Source: Variovorax paradoxus
Lineage (GTDB): Bacteria > Pseudomonadota > Gammaproteobacteria > Burkholderiales > Burkholderiaceae_C
DNA: 64,000 nt
Assembly (NCBI RefSeq): GCF_029919115.1
Contig: NZ_CP123990.1
Coordinates: 1,798,001 to 1,862,000, forward strand
Direction: 5' to 3'
The stretch's first letter is position 1. Every line of letters begins with the position of its first letter. The translations under genes and the position numbers were made by a program. The notes under the pieces are model-generated. The model saw only the letters and a program-made list of their open reading frames with translations, was not told the origin of the DNA and did not search any database. Positions 48,572 to 56,619 of this stretch are shown here, in pieces.

Positions 48572-49450
48572 ATGCCCGAACCCACTTCGAATGCACCCGC
48601 CACCGACGGCGTGGTGCTCCGGCCTATGACGGCCGCCGACCTTCCACGTGCGCATGCGCTGTCGGCCGAACTGCGCTGGCCGCACCGCCCCGCGGACTGG
48701 GAGCAGGTGTTCGCGCATGCAGACGGCATTGCGGTCGAGCGCGACGGCGAAGTCATTGCCACCGGGCTGCGTTGGCTCTGGGGCAAGACCCACGCCACCA
48801 TCGGGCTGGTGATCGTGTCGCCTGCCTGCCAGGGCCGCCGCATCGGGCACCGGCTGATGAGCGCACTGCTCGATGGGCTCGAAGACCGTACGGTGCTGCT
48901 GCATGCCACCGCGGAAGGGCGGGGGCTTTATGAGCGGCTCGGGTTTGTGCGCACGGGCGAGATGCGGCAGCACCAGGGCATTGCGCAGCCCGCACCGCTC
49001 ATTGCACTGGAGCCTGGCTGGCGCCTGCGGCCCGCGGGCCTCAATGAACTGCCCGCGCTGCAGTCGCTCGACGCAGCCTCGCGAGGCATGCCGCGCGATG
49101 CGCTGATTGCCGAGCTTCTGCAAAGCGCCGATGCCTGCGTGGTGCTCGACCATGACAACCAGCCAAAGGGTTTCGCAATGCTGAGGCGTTTTGGACGAGG
49201 CCATTCCATCGGGCCGGTGGTCGCGCCCGACGCCGAGGGTGCAAAGGCGTTGATTGCGCATCTTGCGGGCTTGAATGCCGGCAACTTCACGCGCATCGAT
49301 ATCGACTTCGACAGCGGCTTGGCCGAATGGCTCGAGAGCATCGGCCTGCTGCGTGTGGATGCGCCGACGACGATGGTGCGGGGTGGGGCGGCTGCTGTGC
49401 CTGTGGGTTCGCCCTCGTTGTTTGCCATCGTTACGCAGGCTGTGGGCTAG
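48572..49450 (+). CDS. GNAT-family acetyltransferase, tandem domain
   Basis: A 292-residue protein with two GNAT-like halves. The first (about 10-140) is complete, with VVLRPMTAADLPRAHALSAE and the acetyl-CoA motif SPACQGRRIGHRLMSALLDG. The second (about 155-280) is more degenerate, with LRPAGLNELPALQSLD and GRGHSIGPVVAPDAEGAKAL. It acetylates an unknown small molecule or protein amine. ATG 48572 (MPEPTSNAPATDG) is selected because the upstream codons are unlike the family. It is divergent from the catabolic operon and may share its promoter region. The repeat element follows its stop. Confidence 0.87.
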   Translation: MPEPTSNAPATDGVVLRPMTAADLPRAHALSAELRWPHRPADWEQVFAHADGIAVERDGEVIATGLRWLWGKTHATIGLVIVSPACQGRRIGHRLMSALLDGLEDRTVLLHATAEGRGLYERLGFVRTGEMRQHQGIAQPAPLIALEPGWRLRPAGLNELPALQSLDAASRGMPRDALIAELLQSADACVVLDHDNQPKGFAMLRRFGRGHSIGPVVAPDAEGAKALIAHLAGLNAGNFTRIDIDFDSGLAEWLESIGLLRVDAPTTMVRGGAAAVPVGSPSLFAIVTQAVG

Positions 49451-49485
49451 GTTTTGGGTCTTCGCGTTGGGTGTTGCGCGCCGTC

Positions 49486-49780
49486 TTCAGGGCGGCGCTC
49501 CCGCCGACGGGGTACCTTTCTCCGCGAATGTCCCCCGGCCTGCGGCCTCCTCCTTTATTTCGCTGCTTTCGCTGCGCAAGGCACCCCGCCAGCGGGTGCG
49601 TTGCAAAGAGCGGTCGTTGATCGGCGGTGCACCTAGAGCGTGCCCAGGTGCACAGGGCATCGGGTGCTCCCCGCAGCGAAATAAAGGAGGAGGGGCGCAG
49701 CCAAATAAAGGAGGAGGGGCGCAGCCCCGGGGGACATTCGCGGAGGGGAGTACCCGGTGGCCTGTGCACCCGCCCTGAAC
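49486..49780. repeat. Large imperfect inverted repeat element, intergenic
   Basis: This 361-base gap between the GNAT and ghrA genes is mostly one imperfect palindrome. The left arm (about 49486-49566) carries CTTCAGGGCGG, GGGTAC, CTCCGCGAATGTCCCCCGG and CTCCTCCTTTATTTCGCTGC. The right arm (about 49673-49780) carries their complements in reverse order. The right arm is longer because one unit is duplicated. The roughly 105-base centre also shows weaker symmetry. No transposase is encoded. It looks like a small non-autonomous repeat or a large RNA hairpin. Confidence 0.8.
49679..49726 (+). repeat. 24-base tandem duplication inside the right arm
   Basis: Two exact copies of a 24-base unit that contains AAATAAAGGAGGAGGGGC occupy 49679-49702 and 49703-49726. 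The left arm has only one matching copy, so the duplication arose after the inverted repeat was formed. Confidence 0.9.
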
Positions 49781-49811
49781 AGCAAAGCAAAAAAGCAAAC
49801 GTATCCGAATC

Positions 49812-50744
49812 ATGAAAACCACCTTCCTCTACAAATCAGACCCCGTACGCGGCCGCCAATGGGCCGAAGTGTTCGGTCAACGCCGCCCCGACATCGACTT
49901 CCGCATCTGGCCCGACATAGGTGACCCGGCGCAGGTGCGCTTTCTTGCTGCATGGGAGCCGCCGCAAGACATCGCCGAGCTGTTCCCGAATCTGGAGGTG
50001 TTGTTCTCCTCTGGCGCGGGTGTCGACCAGTTCGACTTCACCGCATTGCCGCCGGGATTGCCCGTCGTGCGCATGGTCGAGCCCGGCATCGTCAACGGCA
50101 TGGTCGAGTACGTGACGCATGCGGTGCTCGGGCTGCATCGCGACATGCCGCAGTACCGCCGGCAGCAGCAGGAAGGCCAATGGAAGCCGTTGCCGGTGCG
50201 GCCCGCGAGCGAGCGGCGCGTCGGTGTGCTGGGGTTGGGCTCCCTTGGCCAGGCCGTGCTGGCGCAACTGGTCTCCTTGGGTTTTGACTGCGCCGGCTGG
50301 AGCCGCTCGCAACATGAGGTGCGGGGCGTGCAGTGCCATGCGGGTGCCGACGAGCTGCCCGCGTTTCTTGCGCGCACCGACATCCTCGTGTGCCTACTGC
50401 CGCTCACCGATTCGACGCGGGGCTTTCTCGATGCAAGGCTGTTCTCCATGTTGCCCGTGGGCGCAGGGCTGGTGCATGTCGGCCGCGGGCCTCATCTGGT
50501 CGAGCATGATTTTCTGGATGCACTCGCCACCGGCCGAATCGGCGATGCCGTGCTCGACGTGACCGACCCCGAGCCGCTGCCGCCCTCGCATGCCTTCTGG
50601 CGCCATCCGCGCATCGAGCTCACGCCGCACATCGCGAGCATGACGCAGCCGTTGAGCGCCGCGGAGGCCGTGCTCGGGAACCTGCGCCGCTTCGAAGCAG
50701 GCGAGCCGATGGTCGGCCTGGTGGACCGCGCCAAGGGCTACTGA
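49812..50744 (+). CDS. ghrA: Glyoxylate/hydroxypyruvate reductase A-like dehydrogenase
   Basis: A 310-residue D-isomer 2-hydroxyacid dehydrogenase. The NAD(P) motif is VGVLGLGSLGQAVL near residues 137-150. Catalytic sequence is seen as LVHVGRGPHLVEHD and ELTPHIASMTQP, the latter with the active-site His. This fits GhrA, which reduces glyoxylate and hydroxypyruvate. The ATG (49812) stands just after the inverted repeat without a strong ribosome binding site. It is 154 bases before the aminotransferase and may act on the keto acid made there, but that is inference. Confidence 0.9.
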   Translation: MKTTFLYKSDPVRGRQWAEVFGQRRPDIDFRIWPDIGDPAQVRFLAAWEPPQDIAELFPNLEVLFSSGAGVDQFDFTALPPGLPVVRMVEPGIVNGMVEYVTHAVLGLHRDMPQYRRQQQEGQWKPLPVRPASERRVGVLGLGSLGQAVLAQLVSLGFDCAGWSRSQHEVRGVQCHAGADELPAFLARTDILVCLLPLTDSTRGFLDARLFSMLPVGAGLVHVGRGPHLVEHDFLDALATGRIGDAVLDVTDPEPLPPSHAFWRHPRIELTPHIASMTQPLSAAEAVLGNLRRFEAGEPMVGLVDRAKGY

Positions 50745-50898
50745 AAAGCCCCGCCGCATGTTGTGCTGTGGCAAGGCGCATAACCGCATCGTGCTTTGCA
50801 CAGCACCCCCAAAGCAGCACCACGCAGCGCGGCCGGGCACCTAAGCTGAGGGCATTCATTCGAAAGCTTTGTTCGCTCTCGCTTCACACACCACCGCC

Positions 50899-52302
50899 AT
50901 GACGCATCCCACCGCATTGCCGCAGCTCGCCGCGCTCGACGCCCTCGACCGCGCCCACCTCATTCATCCTGTCTCACCGTGGCGCACCCACGAGCAGCGC
51001 GGCCCCACCGTGCTGGCCTCGGCACGCGGTGCATGGCTCACGGATGCGAACGGGCATGAACTGCTCGATGCCTTTGCAGGCCTCTGGTGCGTGAACGTGG
51101 GATACGGCCAGGAAAGCGTGGTGCAAGCTGCGGCCGACCAGATGCGGCGCCTGCCGTACGCCACCGGCTATTTCCACTTCAGCAGCGAGCCGGCCATTCG
51201 CCTTGCAGAGAAGCTGGTGCAGATCACGCCCGCTTCGCTGACCCGCGTGTACATGACCCTTGGCGGCTCTGAAGCCGTCGATGCCGCCGTGCGCTTCATC
51301 GTGCAGTACTACAACGCGATCGGCAAGCCGTCGAAAAAACAGTTCATTGCGCTGGAGCGCGGCTACCACGGTTCGTCGTCCACCGGCGCGGGGCTCACGG
51401 CCTTGCCGGTCTTTCATCGCGGCTTCGATCTGCCGCTTGCCACCCAGCACTACATTCCGTCGCCCAACCCCTACCGCCATGCGGAGGGCGGTGATCCGCA
51501 GGCGCTGATCGCCGCTTCGGTGGCCTCGCTGCGCGCGAAGGTTGCCGAGCTGGGGGCGGACAACGTGGCCGCCTTCTTCTGCGAGCCGATCCAGGGTTCG
51601 GGCGGCGTCATCGTGCCGCCCAAGGGCTGGCTCAAGGCGATGCGAGACGCTGCACGCGAGCTGGATATTCTCTTTGTCGTCGATGAAGTCATCACCGGCT
51701 TCGGCCGCACCGGCCCCATGTTCGCCTGCGAGGCCGAAGGCGTGGAGCCCGATTTGATGACCATGGCCAAGGGCCTGACCTCTGGCTACGTGCCGATGGG
51801 CGCGACCATGATGTCCGAGAAGGTCTACGCAGGCATTGCCGACGGTGCGCCCGCAGGTGCCCCTGTCGGCCACGGCGCAACTTATTCGGCCCACCCGGTA
51901 AGCGCCGCGGTCGCGCTGGAGGTGCTGCGCCTCTACGAAGAGGGCGGCGTACTCGCCAACGGGCAACGCGTTGCTGCCCACTTCGCGGCGGGGCTCGATG
52001 CGCTGCGCGAGCATCCGCTGGTGGGTGATTCGCGGCACCGCGGCCTGCTGGGTGCGCTGGAACTGGTGAGCGACAAGCAAAGCAAACGCGGCTTCGATGC
52101 GGCGCTCGGCCTTTCGGACCGCATCTTTGCAGCAGGCTATCGCAACGGGCTCGTCTTTCGAGCGTTTGGCGACAACGTCCTCGGCTTTGCACCGGCGCTC
52201 ACCTTCACCGAGGACGAGTTTGCCCAGATGTTTGTGCGCCTGAAGAAAACGCTCGACGACGTGCTGGAAGCCGCCGACGTGCGCGCCGCGCTCGCGGCCT
52301 GA
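50899..52302 (+). CDS. Class III omega-aminotransferase (putrescine/beta-alanine--pyruvate type)
   Basis: A 467-residue PLP fold-type I aminotransferase. The PLP lysine is Lys291 in DLMTMAKGLTSGYVPMG, and the cofactor Asp lies in FVVDEVITGFGRTG. GLWCVNVGYG and YHGSSSTGAGLT are shared with SpuC-type putrescine--pyruvate and related omega-aminotransferases. It moves an amino group from an amine or omega-amino acid to pyruvate, giving an aldehyde that the GabD-like enzyme could oxidise. An Lrp-type regulator follows 71 bases downstream. ATG 50899 is preferred over upstream codons at 50869. True substrate is not known. Confidence 0.92.
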   Translation: MTHPTALPQLAALDALDRAHLIHPVSPWRTHEQRGPTVLASARGAWLTDANGHELLDAFAGLWCVNVGYGQESVVQAAADQMRRLPYATGYFHFSSEPAIRLAEKLVQITPASLTRVYMTLGGSEAVDAAVRFIVQYYNAIGKPSKKQFIALERGYHGSSSTGAGLTALPVFHRGFDLPLATQHYIPSPNPYRHAEGGDPQALIAASVASLRAKVAELGADNVAAFFCEPIQGSGGVIVPPKGWLKAMRDAARELDILFVVDEVITGFGRTGPMFACEAEGVEPDLMTMAKGLTSGYVPMGATMMSEKVYAGIADGAPAGAPVGHGATYSAHPVSAAVALEVLRLYEEGGVLANGQRVAAHFAAGLDALREHPLVGDSRHRGLLGALELVSDKQSKRGFDAALGLSDRIFAAGYRNGLVFRAFGDNVLGFAPALTFTEDEFAQMFVRLKKTLDDVLEAADVRAALAA

Positions 52303-52373
52303 GCGGGAAAGCACTGATCCGGGGTTCCGCCAGCAAAGCAGAATCGGACCATCTCCGTTTTTCCAGGACCGCC

Positions 52374-52868
52374 ATGTCTGAAGCTTTCAAGATCGACCGA
52401 CTCGACCTGCGCATCCTGGCCCAGTTGCAGCAGAACGGGCGCATGACCAACGTCGACCTGGCCGACGCCGTGGGCCTGTCGCCCAGTCCGTGCCTGATTC
52501 GAGTCAAACGGCTCGAACAGGCCGGCTACATCGCGGGCTACGGCGCGCACCTGCGGCTCGAAAAGCTCGGCGATGCGCTCACCGTGTTTACCGAAGTCAC
52601 GCTGCAGGACCATCACCGCGAAGACTTCGTGCGCTTCGAGACTGCAATCCGCGAGGTGGACGAGGTGCTCGAATGTCACCTGGTGAGCGGGGGATACGAC
52701 TACCTGCTGCGCTTTCTGACGCGCGGCGTCAACCACTACCAGGAAGTGATCGAGGGACTGCTCGAACGCAATATCGGCATCTCGAAGTACTTCAGCTACA
52801 TCGTCATCAAGTCGCCGTTCATCAAGACGCATTGCCCGATCGAACGGCTGTTTCCCCATTCGCGCTGA
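52374..52868 (+). CDS. Lrp/AsnC-family transcription regulator
   Basis: A 164-residue feast/famine regulator. The N-terminal winged helix-turn-helix begins DRLDLRILAQLQQNGRMTNVDLADAVGLSPSPCL, and the C-terminal RAM ligand domain follows from about residue 75. The RAM part reads DEVLECHLVSGGYDYLLRF. Such proteins sense amino acids. Its position next to the aminotransferase suggests it controls that gene, and perhaps the whole amine cluster. The ATG is at 52374. It ends 5 bases before the convergent LysR gene. Confidence 0.93.
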   Translation: MSEAFKIDRLDLRILAQLQQNGRMTNVDLADAVGLSPSPCLIRVKRLEQAGYIAGYGAHLRLEKLGDALTVFTEVTLQDHHREDFVRFETAIREVDEVLECHLVSGGYDYLLRFLTRGVNHYQEVIEGLLERNIGISKYFSYIVIKSPFIKTHCPIERLFPHSR

Positions 52869-52873
52869 CGCGT

Positions 52874-53749
52874 CTAGCCTTCCAGTACGAGAGAGCCCTG
52901 CGGATATCGCCCGCACATGAATTCGACGAACGCCCGGACCTTCGGCGCGGGAAGTCGCCGCGATGTATGCAGCACCCACAGCGCGGGCTCGGCCCCCGAA
53001 ACCGTGCCCCACTGAACCAGTTCCCCGCGCGTCAGCTGGGCCCACGCGATCGACTGCGGCATCAGGGCGGCGCCGGCACCGGCAACCGCTGCATCGCGAA
53101 TCATCAGGAATGAAGAAAGCCTGAGCCTTGGAACCGGCTCCACCACAAGACGCCCGTCGTCGAGCGTCCAGTTTCCGGCCTGATAGTTGGTTGAGACGAT
53201 GCCTGGTACGGGGCTCACCTTGCCCGGCACGGGCACAGGCACGGAAGGCGCAGCCACAACCACGAGCCGGTCCTTGGCGAAGCACCGGCCCACCAGGCTG
53301 CTGTCGGGGCTGGGGTTGATCCGGATCGCGGCGTCGAACTGCTCTTCGACCAGATCGACCATGCGGTCGTCGGCCACCACCTCGCACGTGACCTCTGGAT
53401 AGGCGGCGCAGAACTCGGCGCAGATGCGGCCCATCGCAAGCTGGGAGAACAGCACCGGCGAAGCGATGCGCAGGCGTCCGCGCGGTACCGACAAGCCCTC
53501 GCGCGCGGAGGTCATGGCGTCGGCCACTTCGTGCATCGGCCCTTCGGTGCGATCCATCAGTAGTTGGCCGGCCTCGGTGAGCTTGAGTCCGCGCGCGCTG
53601 CGCTCGATGAGCCGCACGCCGAGCTGCTCTTCCAGGTCTGCAATGCGGCGGGACAGCGTCGCCTTCGATCTTCCGCTTGCACGGCTCGCCTTTCCGAGCC
53701 CTCCGTTTGCCGCGACCAGCGCGAAGTCGCTCAATGCGTTCAGATCCAT
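52874..53749 (-). CDS. LysR-family transcription regulator
   Basis: A 291-residue regulator. The N-terminal helix-turn-helix is LNALSDFALVAANGGLGKASRASGRSKATLSRRIADLEE, followed by a substrate-binding domain (RIASPVLFSQLAMGRICAEF). It is divergent from the quinone-oxidoreductase/NmrA pair and most likely controls them and itself from the shared 105-base region. The effector is unknown. ATG 53749 starts the conserved helix directly. Confidence 0.93.
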   Translation of the reverse strand: MDLNALSDFALVAANGGLGKASRASGRSKATLSRRIADLEEQLGVRLIERSARGLKLTEAGQLLMDRTEGPMHEVADAMTSAREGLSVPRGRLRIASPVLFSQLAMGRICAEFCAAYPEVTCEVVADDRMVDLVEEQFDAAIRINPSPDSSLVGRCFAKDRLVVVAAPSVPVPVPGKVSPVPGIVSTNYQAGNWTLDDGRLVVEPVPRLRLSSFLMIRDAAVAGAGAALMPQSIAWAQLTRGELVQWGTVSGAEPALWVLHTSRRLPAPKVRAFVEFMCGRYPQGSLVLEG

Positions 53750-53854
53750 GTGTGTTCCATATTTGAAACGAGGTGTCTATATTTTTGCATCTTCGTTTTA
53801 GGAGTGCAACGGCCTATCTTCTCCTCATCGCAACTTCGATACGAGGAAATTGAA
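53750..53854. promoter_or_regulatory. Divergent LysR-type control region
   Basis: A 105-base spacer between the LysR gene and the oxidoreductase gene, clearly richer in A and T than the surroundings. It holds TTTGAAACGAGG and CTATATTTTTGC. On the minus strand TTGCAC (53814-53809) is a possible -35 for the regulator gene. A LysR box (T-N11-A) is expected here, but I cannot fix its position. Confidence 0.5.
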
Positions 53855-54793
53855 ATGACCGCTCCCACTCAACGTGCTGTGCTGATCCGTGCCTATGGCG
53901 GTGCAGCCGCCGCCGAGATCGCCGGGATCGCAAGGCCCACGGCCGCCCCGGGCCAGGTTCTGGTCCGCGTTCGGGCTGCCGGTGTGAACGGCATCGACTG
54001 GAAAGTTCGAGAAGGCTTTGTCCGCGAGGCTTTCCCGCTTCAGCTGCCTGCCGTGCTGGGCATCGAACTGGCGGGTGTCGTCGAGGAAGTCGGCGCCGGC
54101 GCCTCGCGCTTTCGCATTGGCGATCGCGTCATGGGACCGCTTGGCGGCCTGGGGGCCTATGCCGATGTCGTCGCAGTCGACGAAGCAAACCTCGTGCGCA
54201 CGCCGCAAGGCCTGGACGACGTCCATGCGGCCGCTATTCCCGTGGCTGCCGTTGCAGGCTGGCAAAGCTTGCACCACGCGGGCCCGATTGCCGCAGGCCA
54301 GCGAATCCTGATCCACGGTGCGGCGGGAGGCTTGGGCGGCTATGCCGTGCAGTACGCCAGGCAGGCAGGTGCCGAAGTCTTCGCGACTGCGTCCACGGCG
54401 CATGTCGACTACGTGCGCAGCCTGGGCGCAGACCATGTCATCGACTACCAGAACGAGCGCTTCGAATCGGTCGCCCAGGACATCGACCTGGTGCTCGACT
54501 ACGTCGGCGGCGAAGTGCTCGACCGCTCTTGGCAGGTGCTGGCGAAGAACGGCGCCATCGTCGGCACGACCTCGCCCGACATCCTTGCACGCACGCCTTC
54601 CGGCCGCCGTGGACTGTGGTTCATGAACAAGCCGGACGCCGCTTTGCTGGAACGCCTCGTGGCCGAGGTTGCGCAAGGCACGCTGGTCTCGAAGCTGGGC
54701 GAAGCCGTGGGCTTCGACGACATCCCTGCGGCCATCGAACGCAATCGCACCGACCCTCGCATCGGCAAGGTCGTCGCGGACTTTTCGCGCTGA
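53855..54793 (+). CDS. Zinc-independent quinone oxidoreductase-like (MDR family)
   Basis: A 312-residue NADPH-dependent medium-chain reductase. The N-terminal domain starts RAVLIRAYGGAAAAEIA and has VRAAGVNGIDWKVREG; the nucleotide motif is ILIHGAAGGLGGYAVQYARQAG near residues 150-170. No structural or catalytic zinc cysteines are seen, as in zeta-crystallin/QOR enzymes. It probably reduces a quinone or enone. ATG 53855 is preceded by GAGGAAA. It is divergent from the LysR gene and followed by the NmrA-like gene after 61 bases. Confidence 0.92.
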   Translation: MTAPTQRAVLIRAYGGAAAAEIAGIARPTAAPGQVLVRVRAAGVNGIDWKVREGFVREAFPLQLPAVLGIELAGVVEEVGAGASRFRIGDRVMGPLGGLGAYADVVAVDEANLVRTPQGLDDVHAAAIPVAAVAGWQSLHHAGPIAAGQRILIHGAAGGLGGYAVQYARQAGAEVFATASTAHVDYVRSLGADHVIDYQNERFESVAQDIDLVLDYVGGEVLDRSWQVLAKNGAIVGTTSPDILARTPSGRRGLWFMNKPDAALLERLVAEVAQGTLVSKLGEAVGFDDIPAAIERNRTDPRIGKVVADFSR

Positions 54794-54854
54794 TCGACGC
54801 CTTCGCCTTGTTCCTTCAACTCAATCCTTTGACTCAACCACCCCGGAGATTTTC

Positions 54855-55721
54855 ATGACCATTCTCGTCACAGGTGCCACCGGCACCATCGGTTCCCTCG
54901 TCGTCCAGGGCTTGGCCAGTGCCGGCGCCGAAGTCAGCGCGTTCGTTCGCACAGCCGGCAAGCAAAGCTTTCCGGCTGGCGTCAAGGAGGTCGTCGGCGA
55001 CCTGACCGACGTGCCTTCAATGCGCGCGGCTCTGTCGCCGATGCGCACGCTGTTCCTGCTGAACGCCGTCACGCCGGACGAAGTGACGCAAGCCCTTGTC
55101 GCGCTGAACCTGGCGCGCGAGGCTGGCATCGAGCGCATCGTCTACCTGTCGGTCATTCATGCGGACAAGTTCACCAACGTGCCGCACTTCACCGGCAAGC
55201 ACACGGTCGAGCGAATGATCGAGAGCCTCGACATTCCGGCGACCATCCTTCGGCCGGCCTACTTCATGCAGAACGAACGCATGGTCCAGCAGGTGATCCA
55301 GGGCTACGGCGTATACCCGATGCCGATCGGCTCGGCGGGTGTTGCGATGATCGATGCGCGAGACATCGCCGATGCGGCGGTTGCAGAATTGCTGCGCCGC
55401 GATCGCGCGCCCGCGCCATTGCCGCGCACAACGCTGGAACTGGTTGGGCCGGAGCTGTTGACTGGAGAGTCGGTGGCCGGAATGTGGAGTGCCGCACTCG
55501 GTCGGGCGGTGGCTTACGGCGGGGATGACGTGGCGGCTTTCGAAGGGCAGATGGCCGCGCTGGGGCCGGCCTGGCTTGCCTACGACATGCGCCTGATGAT
55601 GGCCGGAATCCAGAAGTTCGGCATGCGCGCGGAGGGTGCGGCGGATCGCCTGCAGGCCGTTCTGGGCCGTCCCTTGCGCACGTATGCCGACTTCGTCAAG
55701 GAAGCCGTTGCCGCATCTTGA
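54855..55721 (+). CDS. NmrA-like NAD(P)-binding protein
   Basis: A 288-residue atypical short-chain dehydrogenase. The glycine-rich motif is ILVTGATGTIGSLVVQGLASAG at residues 3-24. The rest matches the NmrA/QorB group: VVGDLTDVPSMRAAL and IVYLSVIHADKFTNVPHF. Members act as redox sensors or quinone reductases. It probably works with the preceding oxidoreductase under LysR control. CGGAGA lies just before ATG 54855. Frames continue upstream but the Rossmann start fixes the N-terminus. Confidence 0.9.
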   Translation: MTILVTGATGTIGSLVVQGLASAGAEVSAFVRTAGKQSFPAGVKEVVGDLTDVPSMRAALSPMRTLFLLNAVTPDEVTQALVALNLAREAGIERIVYLSVIHADKFTNVPHFTGKHTVERMIESLDIPATILRPAYFMQNERMVQQVIQGYGVYPMPIGSAGVAMIDARDIADAAVAELLRRDRAPAPLPRTTLELVGPELLTGESVAGMWSAALGRAVAYGGDDVAAFEGQMAALGPAWLAYDMRLMMAGIQKFGMRAEGAADRLQAVLGRPLRTYADFVKEAVAAS

Positions 55722-55744
55722 AGATTGGCCGTCGGGCTAGCGGG

Positions 55745-55915
55745 TCAAGACGGGTCTTTGCTGCGGGTGCGTCCCACCGCGCTGAAGATGCCGATGCCCA
55801 GGATGATCAGCGCGCCAATGCCGATGTACAACGTGGGCACGCCGGCGACCGAAGCGCCCCAGGCGAGGCCGGCCAGGAAAATCAGAAAACCGATCATGTA
55901 GAGCACAAAGGACAT
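55745..55915 (-). CDS. Small two-helix membrane protein
   Basis: A 56-residue protein. Two hydrophobic helices are clear: SFVLYMIGFLIFLAGLAWG and LYIGIGALIILGIGIFSAVG, joined by ASVAGVPT, with a basic end GRTRSKDPS. The first helix begins at residue 2 and the charged tail should face the cytoplasm. It is transcribed against its neighbours, ends 24 bases from the NmrA-like gene, and starts 183 bases from the GNAT gene. The protein is credible because hydrophobicity is regular over its full length. Function is unknown. Confidence 0.75.
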   Translation of the reverse strand: MSFVLYMIGFLIFLAGLAWGASVAGVPTLYIGIGALIILGIGIFSAVGRTRSKDPS

Positions 55916-56097
55916 GCTTGTTTCCCCCGAAACTGTGATGCCTCGAGTATCCCGACGGGCGACCGGGCCGGCCCAAGCCTTCGTCGCCAGTCGATGTGGG
56001 AACTTGCCTACTACTCCCTGGGTGGCACGCGAGGCAATCGCACGCTCATATCGGGCAGACTGTCCAACACTCCGCTTCCGCCTGAAAGGAAAAAAAC

Positions 56098-56619
56098 ATG
56101 CGCCTGATCCCCTGCACCGAAGAAGCCCACGCGGGCGCCATCCTCGCCATCCTCAACGAAGCCATCGTCCGTTCGACCGCGCTGTACGACTACAAGCCAC
56201 GCACGCCCGAGAGCATGGTGGCGTGGTTTGCCACCAAGCGCGCCAACGGCTTTCCGGTGATCGGCGCCGAAGACGAGAACGGAAAGCTGCTGGGTTTTGC
56301 GAGCTACGGCGCGTTTCGCGCCTTTCCGGCCTACAAGTACACGGTGGAGCATTCTGTGTATGTAGAGTCCGGCCACCGTGGCGCCGGGCTCGGCCGCACG
56401 CTCATGGAGGCGATCATCGACGAGGCGGTGGCGCGCGACGTGCATGTGATGGTCGGCGCCATCGATGCGGCGAACGCCGGCAGCATCAGCCTGCACCAAC
56501 GGCTGGGCTTCGAACATGCCGGCACCGTACGGCAGGCCGGATTCAAGTTTGGCCGCTGGCTGGACGTGGCCTTCTACCAGCGGATTCTTTCGACCCCGCT
56601 GAACCCGGTCGACGGCTAG
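56098..56619 (+). CDS. GNAT acetyltransferase, phosphinothricin-acetyltransferase-like
   Basis: A 173-residue single-domain GNAT enzyme. The N-terminal AILAILNEAIVRSTALYDYKPRT and the acetyl-CoA motif VYVESGHRGAGLGRTLMEAII match the PAT/YncA/MddA group, which acetylates phosphinothricin, methionine sulfoximine or similar amino acids. HQRLGFEHAGTVRQAGFKFG is the typical C-terminal motif. GGAAAA precedes ATG 56098. Its stop overlaps the aldo/keto reductase stop on the other strand by 4 bases. Confidence 0.92.
   Translation: MRLIPCTEEAHAGAILAILNEAIVRSTALYDYKPRTPESMVAWFATKRANGFPVIGAEDENGKLLGFASYGAFRAFPAYKYTVEHSVYVESGHRGAGLGRTLMEAIIDEAVARDVHVMVGAIDAANAGSISLHQRLGFEHAGTVRQAGFKFGRWLDVAFYQRILSTPLNPVDG

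Noticed and set aside
46158..48629. A very long plus-strand open frame (about 820 codons) opposite the amine oxidase and HAD genes
   Set aside because: It is the antisense of two well-supported genes in GC-rich DNA, where stop codons are rare in this frame. The translation is rich in Arg, His, Ala and Val with no recognisable motif.
49498..49822. Short open frames on both strands inside the inverted repeat
   Set aside because: They encode mirror-like low-complexity sequence produced by the palindrome and lack a credible start.
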